A stretch of 64,000 nt of DNA from Arthrobacter bambusae (GCF_022606295.1 NZ_JAHHZS010000003.1:181157-245156), one strand, 5' to 3'. Positions 7,937-17,490 are shown, counted from the stretch's first letter. The notes: a model not told the origin generated them from the letters alone. Numbers and translations: made by a program.

Positions 7937-10900
7937 TTGCATCTGAAAAGTTTGACTGTCCGGGGATTCAAGTCGTTCGCGTCGGCCACGACGTTCGACT
8001 TCGAGCCGGGCGTCACCGCCGTTGTCGGCCCCAACGGTTCGGGCAAGTCCAATGTGGTTGACGCGCTGGCGTGGGTCATGGGCGAACAAGGCGCCAAGAC
8101 CTTGCGCGGCGGCAAAATGGAAGACGTCATCTTCGCCGGCACCTCGGGGCGGCCGCCCCTGGGCAGGGCGCACGTTGCGCTGACGATCGACAACGCCGAC
8201 GGCGCCCTGCCGATCGAATACAGCGAAGTCACCATTTCCCGCACACTGTTCCGGACCGGCGGCTCCGAGTACGCCATCAACGGCGCGCCATGCCGCCTCC
8301 TGGACATCCAGGAACTGCTCTCCGATTCAGGGCTCGGCCGGGAAATGCATGTGATCGTGGGGCAGGGGCAGCTGGACCGTGTCCTGCACGCCACACCCGA
8401 GGACCGCAGGGGATTCATTGAGGAAGCCGCCGGCATCCTCAAGCACCGGCGTCGCAAGGAAAAGACCGTCCGCAAGCTGGAGGCCATGCAGGCGAACCTG
8501 CAGCGCCTTGGCGACCTCACGGCGGAAATCCGCCGTCAACTGACGCCGCTGGGCAAACAGGCCGAAGTCGCCCGCCGCGCCCAGACCGTGCAGTTCGATG
8601 TCCGCGACGCGAAATCCAGGCTGTTGGCCGATGATCTTGTCCAGCTCACCCGGGCGCTGGAGAAAGACGTGGCCGACGAAGCCGCGTTGAAAGAGCGCCG
8701 CGAGGTAGTCGAATCGGAGCTCGGCGCAGGCCGCCAACGCCAGATCCGCCTTGAGCAACTCGCGGCTGAGGCCACACCCAGGCTCAACGCCGCCAGGGAC
8801 AACTGGTACCAGCTGTCCGCTGCGAGGGACCGGCTTCGCGCCCTCGGATCACTCGCTACCGAACGCCGCCGCCTCCTCGGTGCCTCCGATGTTGCCCCGG
8901 ATTCAGGCCGCGACCCGGACCACCTGGACCGGCAGGCAGCCCGGGTCCGGCAGGAACAGTCGGAGCTGGAGCACGACATCCTGGCGAAGCAAGCGGGGCT
9001 CCTCGAGGCCACGGCAGCCAAACAGGAAGCCGAGCACCTGGCCGCGGCCGAGGACAAACGCCTGACAGCAGTGCTGCGGGCGGCAGCCGATCGCCGTGAG
9101 GGCCTCGCGAAACTCGTCGGCCAGTTGGCTGCCGCACGCTCCCGGGCCGAAGCGGCCGAGGCTGAGCGGGGCAGGCTCAGGGACTCGCTGGCAGCCGGTG
9201 AAGAGCGGCGTCGCCACGCGCAAAGCGAGTTCACGGCCCTTGAGTCCCAAGTGGCCGGCGTTGAAGACGGCGAAGAAAGCCTCGACGCCGAATACGAGGA
9301 CGCAAGCGCCCTTCTTGACGAAATCAACGCCGAGATCGAAGCGTTGAAAGCTGCCGAGCGCGACGAAGTCCGCGAACGCGATGCGCTCACCGCCCGCCGT
9401 GATGCACTGCAGCTTGGCCTCAACCGCAAGGATGGCTCTTCGCGTCTTCTGTCCTCGGACCACCCCGGCATCCTGGGTTCGCTTGCTTCCCTCGTGACGG
9501 TGGAGCCCGGGTACGAGACCGCCGTTGCCGCAGCGCTTGGCAGTGCTTCGGACGCGGTCGTGGTGGCCGACGGCCCGGGGGCCGTCGCCGCGATGCAGCT
9601 GTTGAAGGACGCCGACGCCGGGCGTGCGTCGCTTTTGGTGGCAGGCGCGGTAAGCGCCGCGGATACAGGGTCCGGCCAGCAGGAATTGCCGACGCTGCCC
9701 GACGGTGTGCGCTGGGCCGCCGAGCTGGTGGCGACGGACGCTACGGAAGCGGTTGGTGCGCTGACCCTCCTGGCGCGCACCGCCGTCGTCGAGGACTTGC
9801 GCGCGGCGGCAAGCCTCATTGCCGGCAACCCGGAGCTTACCGCGGTGACCCTCGAAGGCGACGTCTTCAGGGCCCTGACGGTGGACGGCGGATCGGCCAC
9901 GGCGCCGTCCCTTCTTGAGGTCCAGGCCGCAGTGGACGACGCCGACACCCGGCTCCTGGAGCTCACCACCCGTCTTGAACGGGGCAGGTTCGCCCTGGCT
10001 GGAGCCGAAGCCCGCCGTGCCGATGCCCAGGAACGTGCGAACGCGGCGCTCGACAAACTTCACGATTCGGATGCCCGCCTGGCTGCCGTCGCGGAACGGC
10101 TTGGCCATTTGAATTCCCAATTACGCAGCGCCGTCGCGGAACGCGATCGAATGGCCGAGTCCCTGGCCAAGGCCGAACTGAACATCGCCGTGGCAGAGGA
10201 ATCCCTTGAGCTTGCGGCCGAGCGGCTGGCCGCGGCACAAGAGGCCCCGCAGGAGGAAGAGCCTTCCACGGAGCACCGCGATGCCTTGGCCAGGGCCGCC
10301 AGTGATGCCCGGGCCCGTGAGATGGAAGTCAGGCTCGGGTTGCGGAGCGCCGAGGAACAGCTGGCCGCAACCAGCAACCGGGCTGCATCCCTCGAACGGG
10401 CTGCAGCGAGCGAACGGCGGGCTCGCGAGGAGGCGGCGCGCCGGGCAATGCGCCGCAAAGCGCAAGCCGAGCGGGCCTCTGCCGTCGCTTCCGCCGTCGA
10501 ACAGGCCATACGGTTCGTTGACGTTTCAGTGGACCTGGCAGCCCGCGACCGCGATGTCGCCGAGGGCGTCCGGGAGCAGCTCGAAAAGGAACTCGTTGAT
10601 GTCCGGAGCAGCAACGAGAAATTGGCCCAGGAACTGGCCGGGCTGACGGATTCGGTCCACCGCGACGAACTCGCCCGGGCCCAGCAAAGGCTCCGGATTG
10701 AAGCTTTGGAAACGCGCGCCATTGAGGAGCTCGGCCTGTCAGCGGAACAACTCGTGGCCGATTTCGGTCCGGAGCAGCCGGTTCCCGTGCCGGCGGCTTC
10801 GGTCGACAAGTGGGCCGAACTCCGGGCGCCCGTGGACGAGGACGGGAACGCCATCGTGGAGGGTGTTCCCTTTGTCCGTGCCGAGCAGGAGAAACGGCTC

Positions 10901-11530
10901 CGCAGGGCCGAACGGGACCTCGCAGCCCTTGGCAAGGTGAACCCGTTGGCGCTTGAGGAATTTGCGGCACTCGAGGAACGGCACCAATTCCTGAGCACGC
11001 AGTTGGAAGACCTCAAGTCGAGCCGCAAAGACCTCCTGGACATCATCAAGGAAGTGGACAACCGCGTCCAGCAGGTCTTCGCCGAGGCCTTCGCCGATAC
11101 CTCCAAGCAGTTCGACCACGTCTTTGCCCGGCTCTTCCCCGGCGGGGAAGGCAAATTGGTGCTGACGGACCCCGACGACATGCTGACCACCGGCATCGAG
11201 GTGGAGGCACGGCCCGCGGGCAAGAAGATCAAGCGATTGTCCCTGCTTTCCGGCGGCGAACGGTCGCTGACAGCCGTCGCCTTGCTCGTGGCAATTTTCA
11301 AGGCGCGGCCTTCGCCTTTCTACGTCATGGACGAAGTGGAAGCCGCACTGGACGACACGAACCTGGGCAGGCTCATCACGATTTTCGAAGAGCTGCGGGA
11401 GTCCAGCCAATTGATTGTCATTACGCACCAGAAGCGGACCATGGAAGTCGCGGACGCCCTCTACGGAGTGACAATGCGGGGCGACGGCGTGTCCACCGTC
11501 ATCAGCCAGAGGCTCGGTGCCGAGGTCTAG
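7937..11530 (+). CDS. smc: Chromosome segregation/condensation ATPase SMC
   Basis: SMC, with ScpA and ScpB, forms the ring complex that compacts and segregates the chromosome. The protein of about 1197 residues has an N-terminal ATP-binding head with Walker A GPNGSGKS at residues 31-38, two long Ala/Glu/Arg-rich coiled coils, and a hinge around residues 500-660 (HPGILGSLASLV onward). The C-terminal head carries the signature LLSGGERSLTAVAL and the Walker B segment YVMDEVEAALDD. TTG 7937 gives the family N-terminus (HLKSLTVRGFKSF); in-frame GTG 7922 and TTG 7916 are alternatives and none has a clear ribosome-binding site. ftsY follows 20 bases later, as in most actinobacteria. Confidence 0.96.
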   Translation: MHLKSLTVRGFKSFASATTFDFEPGVTAVVGPNGSGKSNVVDALAWVMGEQGAKTLRGGKMEDVIFAGTSGRPPLGRAHVALTIDNADGALPIEYSEVTISRTLFRTGGSEYAINGAPCRLLDIQELLSDSGLGREMHVIVGQGQLDRVLHATPEDRRGFIEEAAGILKHRRRKEKTVRKLEAMQANLQRLGDLTAEIRRQLTPLGKQAEVARRAQTVQFDVRDAKSRLLADDLVQLTRALEKDVADEAALKERREVVESELGAGRQRQIRLEQLAAEATPRLNAARDNWYQLSAARDRLRALGSLATERRRLLGASDVAPDSGRDPDHLDRQAARVRQEQSELEHDILAKQAGLLEATAAKQEAEHLAAAEDKRLTAVLRAAADRREGLAKLVGQLAAARSRAEAAEAERGRLRDSLAAGEERRRHAQSEFTALESQVAGVEDGEESLDAEYEDASALLDEINAEIEALKAAERDEVRERDALTARRDALQLGLNRKDGSSRLLSSDHPGILGSLASLVTVEPGYETAVAAALGSASDAVVVADGPGAVAAMQLLKDADAGRASLLVAGAVSAADTGSGQQELPTLPDGVRWAAELVATDATEAVGALTLLARTAVVEDLRAAASLIAGNPELTAVTLEGDVFRALTVDGGSATAPSLLEVQAAVDDADTRLLELTTRLERGRFALAGAEARRADAQERANAALDKLHDSDARLAAVAERLGHLNSQLRSAVAERDRMAESLAKAELNIAVAEESLELAAERLAAAQEAPQEEEPSTEHRDALARAASDARAREMEVRLGLRSAEEQLAATSNRAASLERAAASERRAREEAARRAMRRKAQAERASAVASAVEQAIRFVDVSVDLAARDRDVAEGVREQLEKELVDVRSSNEKLAQELAGLTDSVHRDELARAQQRLRIEALETRAIEELGLSAEQLVADFGPEQPVPVPAASVDKWAELRAPVDEDGNAIVEGVPFVRAEQEKRLRRAERDLAALGKVNPLALEEFAALEERHQFLSTQLEDLKSSRKDLLDIIKEVDNRVQQVFAEAFADTSKQFDHVFARLFPGGEGKLVLTDPDDMLTTGIEVEARPAGKKIKRLSLLSGGERSLTAVALLVAIFKARPSPFYVMDEVEAALDDTNLGRLITIFEELRESSQLIVITHQKRTMEVADALYGVTMRGDGVSTVISQRLGAEV

Positions 11531-11550
11531 CTTTGTGAGAAGCTAGGGGA

Positions 11551-12774
11551 GTGAACGATCTCCTCCCCATTATTTTGTCCATTGTCGCTGCCATCGTGGT
11601 GGTCGGAGGGCTGATTCCTGTCCTGCTCAAGGCGCGGAAGTCCTCCTCGACTTACGCTGGAACGCGCGACGCCAACGACCCCGCTGACAAGGCGGCGGCA
11701 GGCGGCGGAACGATCGTCGACGACGCCCCCGGGGCCGCGCCGGACCGCACGGCGCCCGCTCCCGTCCTCGAACCTGCCGACCTTGCCGTACCAGGGACCG
11801 ACGTTCCGGACGACGCAGCCGGCCTGGAGCTTATCCAGGTGGAGACCCCCGCGCCTGTCGAGGGCCGCCTCAACCGGCTTCGCGCGCGACTGGTCAAATC
11901 CAACAGCATTCTCGGCAAGGGTCTCCTGGCCCTGCTGTCGAGCGACAAGATCGACGAAAACGTCTGGGACGAAGTCGAAGAAACACTGCTCCTCGCCGAC
12001 CTCGGCACCGAGCCCACCATGCAGCTGGTCGATGCCCTCCGTGCACGGGTCAAGGTCCAGGGCACACGCAGCCCGGAGGACGTCAAGGCCCTCCTGCGCG
12101 AGGAACTCATCAAGTTGGTGGACCCCACGATGGACCGCAGTTTGAACGTGGAACGCAAGGGAGCCCACCCGGCCATCATGATCGTCGTCGGCGTCAACGG
12201 GGTGGGCAAGACCACCACCGTCGGCAAGCTGGCGCGTGTTCTCGTGGCCGAAGACAAGGACGTCCTGCTGGGCGCAGCGGATACCTTCCGCGCCGCGGCC
12301 GCGGAGCAGCTCGCCACGTGGGGCCAGCGGGTCGGCGTCGCAACCGTCAGGTCGCACGTCGTCGGCGCGGACCCGGCCTCCGTCGCCTACGAAGCCGTCA
12401 AGTCCGGCATCGAGCAGGAAGTCGACGTCGTGATGATCGACACCGCCGGTCGCTTGCAGAACAAGGTCGGCCTCATGGACGAGCTCAGCAAGGTCAAGCG
12501 CGTCATCGAGAAGCTGGCCGAAGTGGACGAAGTCCTTCTGGTACTGGACGCGACCACCGGCCAGAACGGACTGAACCAGGCCAAGGTCTTTTCCGAGGTA
12601 GTCAACATCACGGGAATCGTGCTCACGAAGCTCGACGGCACCGCGAAGGGCGGGATCGTCGTCGCGATCCAACGGGCCCTCGGCGTTCCGGTCAAGCTGG
12701 TCGGCCTCGGCGAGGGCCCGGACGACCTCGCGCCCTTCGAGCCCGAAGCCTTCGTCGACGCGCTGCTCAACTAG
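11551..12774 (+). CDS. ftsY: Signal recognition particle receptor FtsY
   Basis: FtsY is the membrane-associated GTPase that receives Ffh-ribosome complexes and delivers them to the Sec translocon. The 407-residue product starts with a transmembrane segment (about residues 4-27), typical of actinobacterial FtsY, followed by an Ala/Pro/Asp-rich acidic linker. The NG domain has G1 GVNGVGKT at 214-221, DTAGRLQN and TKLDGTAKGG. The start is GTG 11551, preceded by GGGGA. A 66-bp palindrome begins 11 bases after the stop. Ffh, its partner GTPase, is encoded 5 kb downstream. Confidence 0.97.
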   Translation: MNDLLPIILSIVAAIVVVGGLIPVLLKARKSSSTYAGTRDANDPADKAAAGGGTIVDDAPGAAPDRTAPAPVLEPADLAVPGTDVPDDAAGLELIQVETPAPVEGRLNRLRARLVKSNSILGKGLLALLSSDKIDENVWDEVEETLLLADLGTEPTMQLVDALRARVKVQGTRSPEDVKALLREELIKLVDPTMDRSLNVERKGAHPAIMIVVGVNGVGKTTTVGKLARVLVAEDKDVLLGAADTFRAAAAEQLATWGQRVGVATVRSHVVGADPASVAYEAVKSGIEQEVDVVMIDTAGRLQNKVGLMDELSKVKRVIEKLAEVDEVLLVLDATTGQNGLNQAKVFSEVVNITGIVLTKLDGTAKGGIVVAIQRALGVPVKLVGLGEGPDDLAPFEPEAFVDALLN

Positions 12775-12784
12775 CCGCCTCCAG

Positions 12785-12850
12785 CCCAACTAACTCGCAG
12801 TTGATGTCGTTTTCAGGCCTGAAAACGACATCAACTGCTAGTCAGTTGGG
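12785..12850. repeat. 66-bp near-perfect palindrome, copy A (behind ftsY)
   Basis: The 33-base left arm begins CCCAACTAACTCGCAG and the right arm ends CTGCTAGTCAGTTGGG; the arms differ at only two positions. The element fills the gap between ftsY and the convergent MFS gene and includes the last codons and stop of the MFS gene. It has the same length, the same terminal CCCAAC/GTTGGG and the same internal TGTCGTTTT as the copy at 19202-19267. The transcript would form a long hairpin, so it may act as a bidirectional terminator. Its repetition suggests a REP- or MITE-like family. Confidence 0.85.
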
Positions 12851-14086
12851 TGAGCCGACGGGTTCCGGGGCGCGGGGCATCGGCTCGCGGGCCACGGACC
12901 AGCCGACCGCGGCCAGCAGGAGGATGCCGCCGGTGGCGCCGAACGCCCAGCCGTAGCCAAGTCCGTCCGCCAGGAGGCCAACCAGGACGGGGCCCACGAT
13001 AGCTCCGGCGTCCGAAGCCATCTGGAAGACCGCCAGCACCTTGCCACCGGATCGGCCACGACCGATGATGTCCCCGACGGCGGCCTGCTGGGCCGGGCTT
13101 AGCAAGCCGGAGCCGAAGGCGGCCGCGGCAGACGCCGCGAAGAACGCGGGAAGGTTGCCGGTCAACCCGATGGTGGCGGTGGCCAGACCGGTGACCACCA
13201 AGCCCAACAGCATCATGGGCTTGCGGCCGAAATTGTCGGCCATACGGCCCGAGAAAGTCAGCGCCAGGGCGTTTCCCCCCGCAAACACGGCCAGCGCCCA
13301 ACCCGCGGAGGCCGATCCTCCGGCCAGCACGACCACCGCGAACAACGGCACCGTGGCCATGCGCACCCCGAGGGTAGCCCAGCCGTTGCCGAAACTGGAG
13401 AACAGAGCGGCCCGGTAGGCAGAATCGCCCAAGGCATCCTTCATGCGCATTGCCGGCCCCGCCGCACTGCCTTGCTTCGCTGCCCCTGAACTTCCCGTCA
13501 GCTGCGTGCGGACAACCAAAGCCGCCAGGACCAAGGCTGCCGCGTACGCGAGGAACGGTACGCGCAACCCGAACCCGGCCAGCAGTCCGCCGACCACCGG
13601 GCCCAGGACGCTGCCGATCAGGAAGGCCGAGGCATACGCGCCGGAGACCCGCCCGCGGCTTTCCGGAGGGGCGAGCCTGATCAACAGGCCCATGGCTGCA
13701 ACCGTGAACATGACAGAACCGGCTCCGCCAAGTCCCCGGAAGACCAGCAGCTGCCAATAGCTCTGCGCGAAAGCGCACGCCGCCGTCGACGCCGCCACTA
13801 TCAGCAACCCTGCGATGTACACAGGACGCTCGCCGAAGCGGCCCATCAGGGCGCCCCCGGCGGGAGCGAACACCAAACGCATGAAGGCGAAAATGCTGAC
13901 GATCACCGCGGCTGCCGTTGCCCCGACGTCGAACGTGGTTGCGAACTGGGGAAGCACGGGCGCCACGAGTCCAAAACCCAGTGCAATCAGGAACGCCGCC
14001 GCCAACATCACCTTGATGTCCCGTGGCATTTCAGCCTTGGCGGCCCTCGCCCCTGGTTCGGCGGGGGATTCGGGGCTTGCGGTCAT
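12842..14086 (-). CDS. Major facilitator superfamily transporter
   Basis: This is a 414-residue integral membrane protein with about 12 hydrophobic helices and a polar N-terminal tail of about 25 residues. The loop between helices 2 and 3 carries GALMGRFGERPVYIAG, the MFS motif A (GxxxDRxGRR type), and GRMADNFGRKPMM is its second-half copy between helices 8 and 9. The pattern fits the DHA1 drug:proton antiporter or sugar-efflux group, but no substrate can be assigned. The stop codon lies inside the 66-bp palindrome. It is monocistronic and divergent from amtB. Confidence 0.85.
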   Translation of the reverse strand: MTASPESPAEPGARAAKAEMPRDIKVMLAAAFLIALGFGLVAPVLPQFATTFDVGATAAAVIVSIFAFMRLVFAPAGGALMGRFGERPVYIAGLLIVAASTAACAFAQSYWQLLVFRGLGGAGSVMFTVAAMGLLIRLAPPESRGRVSGAYASAFLIGSVLGPVVGGLLAGFGLRVPFLAYAAALVLAALVVRTQLTGSSGAAKQGSAAGPAMRMKDALGDSAYRAALFSSFGNGWATLGVRMATVPLFAVVVLAGGSASAGWALAVFAGGNALALTFSGRMADNFGRKPMMLLGLVVTGLATATIGLTGNLPAFFAASAAAAFGSGLLSPAQQAAVGDIIGRGRSGGKVLAVFQMASDAGAIVGPVLVGLLADGLGYGWAFGATGGILLLAAVGWSVAREPMPRAPEPVGSPN

Positions 14087-14134
14087 GGTGTCGGGGTCCT
14101 CTGGCTAGTCGGAACGCGGGGAAATGGAACTGAC

Positions 14135-14183
14135 GAAACATATCCGTAACAAGGGTGATATGCACCATTTACGTTCGAGAAGT
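14135..14183 (+). promoter_or_regulatory. GlnR-box-like array upstream of amtB
   Basis: Five pentamers follow each other with exactly 6-base spacers: GAAAC (14135), GTAAC (14146), GATAT (14157), TTTAC (14168) and GAAGT (14179). The last four match the actinobacterial GlnR consensus (gTnAC-n6-GaAAc repeated twice). GlnR activates amtB-glnK under nitrogen limitation in streptomycetes and mycobacteria. The match and the downstream genes support a nitrogen-responsive operator, but the regulator gene is not in the window. Confidence 0.5.
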
Positions 14184-14309
14184 TCTTGTAACAGCCCTGC
14201 AATCTAAAACCTTCGCAGGTGAAACACTGCCCCGCAAAACTCTTATGTAGAACGCAAATGCGTTGGGACAGGCGGCTTAGCCCGCATCTAAAGCAGAGAG
14301 GACGCAGAC

Positions 14310-15650
14310 ATGGACTTCACCGCCGGTCTCGTTTGGCTCCTGGTCGCATCAGCATTCGTGCTGTTCATGACCCCGGGCCTGGCATTCTTCTATGGCGGCA
14401 TGACCCGTGCCAAGGCCGCCCTGAACATGATGATGATGAGCTTCATCGCCATCGGCACAGTGACCCTCGTGTGGGTCCTCTGGGGCGCCTCGATGTCTAC
14501 GAGCAACACGGACAACTTCTTCCAGATCTTCGCGAACCCGTTCAGCCACTTCGGCCTGCACAACTTCACCGATCCGGCAGACCTGCTCCACGTAGGGTAC
14601 GCCGCAACCTTCGCGATCATCACTGTCGCCCTCATCTCCGGTGCCATCGCGGACCGCGCAAAGTTCTCGGCCTGGACGCTGTTCACCCCGATCTGGGCGA
14701 CTCTCGTCTACGCCCCCTTGGCCTACATGGTCTGGGGCGGCGGTCTCTTCTCGGCAACCGGCTGGTTCGGCCAGACCTTCGCTCCCGTCATCGACTTCGC
14801 CGGCGGCACCGTGGTGCACATCAACGCCGGTGTGGCAGGCCTCATCCTCGTCCTGATCATCGGCAACCGCAAAGGCTTCGGCAAGGACCCGAACCACCGC
14901 CCCCACAACGTGCCCTTGGTCATGCTTGGCGCAGCCATCCTCTGGTTCGGCTGGTTTGGCTTCAACGCCGGTGCTGCGGCAACCGTGCAGCAGGCCGGAC
15001 TGATCTGGATCAACACTCTCGTCGCGCCGGCAGCGGCCATGCTCGGCTGGCTTGTCGTGGAGCGCATCCGTGACGGCCACCCCACCTCGCTCGGCGCGGC
15101 TTCGGGCGTCGTCGCCGGCCTGGTTGCCATCACCCCGGCTTGTGCCAACGTTTCCCCGCTCGGCGCCATCGCCCTTGGTGTAGCAGCCGGTGTTGCTTCG
15201 GCCCTCGCGGTCGGCCTCAAGTTCAAGCTCGGCTACGACGACTCGCTCGACGTCGTCGGCGTGCACCTGGTGTCCGGCATCATCGGGACCGTGGCCATCG
15301 GCTTCCTCGCCACCCCCACCCAGGGTCCCGCGGGCCTTTTCTACGGCGGCGGGACCACCCAGTTGGTTGCGCAGTCCCTGGCGGCACTCTGCTCGATCGT
15401 CTTCACCGGCGTGATGACCTTCATCATCGCTTACCCGATCCACAAGCTCATGGGCTTCCGCATCTCCGAACGCCAGGAGATCGCCGGTGCAGACCTCAGC
15501 CTGCACGCCGAAACGGCATACGAGTTCGGCGTCGGCGGCCACGGCGGAAGCTTCCAGCCCCTTCACGACCTCATCACCGGAAAGTCCTCGGCCGAGCCCG
15601 AGGCAGCTGACGAAGCATCCGTATCAGGCAAGGAGAGTGTCCAGGCATGA
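14310..15650 (+). CDS. amtB: Ammonium transporter AmtB
   Basis: Amt proteins form trimeric ammonium channels in the cytoplasmic membrane. The 446-residue product has about 11 membrane segments and the family signature around DFAGGTVVHINAGVAG, containing the first pore His. A second pore His lies in DVVGVHLVSG. The cytoplasmic C-terminal tail (from about residue 390) is the part that normally contacts GlnK. The ATG at 14310 follows AGAGAGGACG. The stop overlaps the glnK start by 4 bases (ATGA), so translation is coupled. Confidence 0.96.
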   Translation: MDFTAGLVWLLVASAFVLFMTPGLAFFYGGMTRAKAALNMMMMSFIAIGTVTLVWVLWGASMSTSNTDNFFQIFANPFSHFGLHNFTDPADLLHVGYAATFAIITVALISGAIADRAKFSAWTLFTPIWATLVYAPLAYMVWGGGLFSATGWFGQTFAPVIDFAGGTVVHINAGVAGLILVLIIGNRKGFGKDPNHRPHNVPLVMLGAAILWFGWFGFNAGAAATVQQAGLIWINTLVAPAAAMLGWLVVERIRDGHPTSLGAASGVVAGLVAITPACANVSPLGAIALGVAAGVASALAVGLKFKLGYDDSLDVVGVHLVSGIIGTVAIGFLATPTQGPAGLFYGGGTTQLVAQSLAALCSIVFTGVMTFIIAYPIHKLMGFRISERQEIAGADLSLHAETAYEFGVGGHGGSFQPLHDLITGKSSAEPEAADEASVSGKESVQA

Positions 15651-15985
15651 AACTCATCACGGCGATCGTCCGCCCGGAGAAGCTCGACGCCATCCGCGAG
15701 GGGCTCGAAGCATACGGGGTACAGGGACTGACGGTCAGCGCGGCCAGCGGCTACGGCCGGCAGCGCGGTTACACAGAGGTGTACCGCGGAGCCGAGTACA
15801 ACGTGGACCTGCTTCCCAAGATCCGCGTGGAGGTCCTGGCCACGGATGAGCAGGCAGACGACATCCTCGATGTGCTGATTGCTTCCTCCAACACGGGCCG
15901 TGCCGGCGACGGCAAGGTCTGGACAGTGGACGTCTATGAAGCAGTCCGTGTCCGCACGGGCGAGCGGGGCGCAGCGGCCATCTAA
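15647..15985 (+). CDS. glnK: Nitrogen regulatory protein P-II (GlnK/GlnB)
   Basis: PII proteins sense 2-oxoglutarate and ATP/ADP and bind partners including AmtB. The 112-residue product starts MKLITAIVRPEKLDAIREGL and has the T-loop ending RGAEYNV with Tyr51, the residue that is adenylylated in actinobacteria. The C-terminal signature TGRAGDGKVWTVDV is intact. It overlaps amtB by 4 bases. In many relatives glnD follows in the same operon. Here a strong hairpin and the convergent zwf follow instead, so the modifying enzyme must be encoded elsewhere. Confidence 0.96.
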   Translation: MKLITAIVRPEKLDAIREGLEAYGVQGLTVSAASGYGRQRGYTEVYRGAEYNVDLLPKIRVEVLATDEQADDILDVLIASSNTGRAGDGKVWTVDVYEAVRVRTGERGAAAI

Positions 15986-16002
15986 GGCACCAACGCAGAA
16001 GA

Positions 16003-16034
16003 GGGGCCGGGTACCTGGAAAGGTACCCGGCCCC
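16003..16034. terminator. Hairpin between convergent glnK and zwf
   Basis: A perfect 13-bp stem (GGGGCCGGGTACC and its complement) encloses a 6-base loop and lies 18 bases after the glnK stop. The sequence beyond it has no clear T-run on either strand, so it is a probable but non-canonical bidirectional terminator, as is common in high-GC actinobacteria. Confidence 0.6.
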
Positions 16035-16072
16035 ACTTGCGTGTCCGCTTCCGCAGGAGCGCGGCCGCCTGC

Positions 16073-17473
16073 TTAGCCCCCGACGGCGGTGGGCCAGTCC
16101 GCGGGACCGGGGCCGCCGGCCTCGTACTCTTCGAGCGGAACGGAATCCCTGGCCCAGGCCTTGATCACGGGCTCGATGATCCGCCAGCAGTCGACGGCGG
16201 TGTCGCCGCGGACCGAGAGCAGGGGATCGTCGGTAATGACACCCTCCAGCACTTCTCCGTAGGGCAGCAGATCGGACGCATTCAGTTCCGTATTGAGCGT
16301 CACGCGATTGAGCATGAAGATGTTTCCGGGACCGTTGACATCGACGTCGAGCTGCAGGGTGTCAGGACCGAAACCGATGCGCAGCTGGTTGGGGGAGTCC
16401 ACGCCCTCGAATCCGGTCGGCAGGTGGGGGACGGGCCGGAAGGTGATGATCGCCTCTTTCCGGGCGGCACCCAACGCCTTTCCGGAGCGCAGGATGAAGG
16501 GGACGCCCTTCCAGCGCCAAGTGTCGATGCCCACTTCGACCTCCGCGAGCGTCTCCGTTTCCCGGGCAGGGTCCACGCCGTCCTCTGCTGCATAGTCCGG
16601 CACGTCCCGGTCACCGATCCGGCCGGCGGTGTAGCGCGCCCGTCGGGTGGACTTCTTGTACGGCGCGGCGATGCTGCTCGCACGCAGTACCGTCGAAATC
16701 GCGTCGCGGAGATCGCGCTCCCCGATGCTGGAAGGGGCATCGATGGCCAGCAGCGCCATGATGTGGAGCAAGTGGCTCTGGATCATATCCTTGAGGGCGC
16801 CTGCTCCGTCGTAGTAGCGAGCACGCCCTTCGAGGGCGAGGTCTTCGTCGAAGACGATCTCCACCTTCTCGATGTGTTCCCGGTTCCACACCGGCTCCAG
16901 GAACCTGTTGGCGAAGCGCAGGCCGAGGATGTTGAACACAGTGGCCTTGCCCAGGAAGTGGTCAACGCGGTGGATGTGGTCTTCCGGGACCAAGGCGGAG
17001 AGGGTCTTGTTGAGTTCCCGGGCGGATTCCGAACTGGATCCGAAGGGTTTCTCCATCACCAGGCTTGTTCCCGCGGGAAGCTCTTGGGCGGTGAGGACCT
17101 CACAGGCCTTCTGGCTGATGTGCGGTGGCAACGCGAAATAGACGGCGATTGGCGCTTCGAGCCCGGCCAGGAGCGTCGCGAGCTGGCCGTCCGCCGTGAC
17201 ATCCACTTGATGGTATTCGGTATTTTTCTCCAGGGCGGCGATTGCCTTCTTGCCTGCGGCACTTGCACCCTTGGCGGCATCTTCGAAGGCTCCGCCCACG
17301 CGTTTGGTCCACTGTTGGGACGTCCACGGGTCGGAACCGGCTCCGACAAGCTTCAGGCCGTCCGCGAGTCCGCTGGCCACGAGCCGGGCAAGGCCCGGTA
17401 ACAGCAATCGGCCCGTCAGATCTCCGGAGGCGCCTAGGATGAGCAACGTATTTACTGTTGTTTTGCTGGTCAC
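16073..17473 (-). CDS. zwf: Glucose-6-phosphate dehydrogenase family protein
   Basis: Zwf oxidises glucose 6-phosphate with NAD(P)+ in the first step of the oxidative pentose-phosphate pathway. The 466-residue product has the N-terminal dinucleotide loop GASGDLTGR (14-22), the MEKPFG strand, the substrate-site motif RVDHFLGK with the catalytic His region, and a normal C-terminal domain. GTG 17473 is chosen because VNTLLILGASGDLTG follows directly. The same frame stays open another 1.6 kb through the antisense of ffh, but that extension is an artefact. It stands alone, not in the opcA/pgl/tal cluster where the main actinobacterial zwf usually sits, so it may be a second copy. Confidence 0.88.
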   Translation of the reverse strand: MTSKTTVNTLLILGASGDLTGRLLLPGLARLVASGLADGLKLVGAGSDPWTSQQWTKRVGGAFEDAAKGASAAGKKAIAALEKNTEYHQVDVTADGQLATLLAGLEAPIAVYFALPPHISQKACEVLTAQELPAGTSLVMEKPFGSSSESARELNKTLSALVPEDHIHRVDHFLGKATVFNILGLRFANRFLEPVWNREHIEKVEIVFDEDLALEGRARYYDGAGALKDMIQSHLLHIMALLAIDAPSSIGERDLRDAISTVLRASSIAAPYKKSTRRARYTAGRIGDRDVPDYAAEDGVDPARETETLAEVEVGIDTWRWKGVPFILRSGKALGAARKEAIITFRPVPHLPTGFEGVDSPNQLRIGFGPDTLQLDVDVNGPGNIFMLNRVTLNTELNASDLLPYGEVLEGVITDDPLLSVRGDTAVDCWRIIEPVIKAWARDSVPLEEYEAGGPGPADWPTAVGG

Positions 17474-17490
17474 TGTGCCAGCATGCCATC

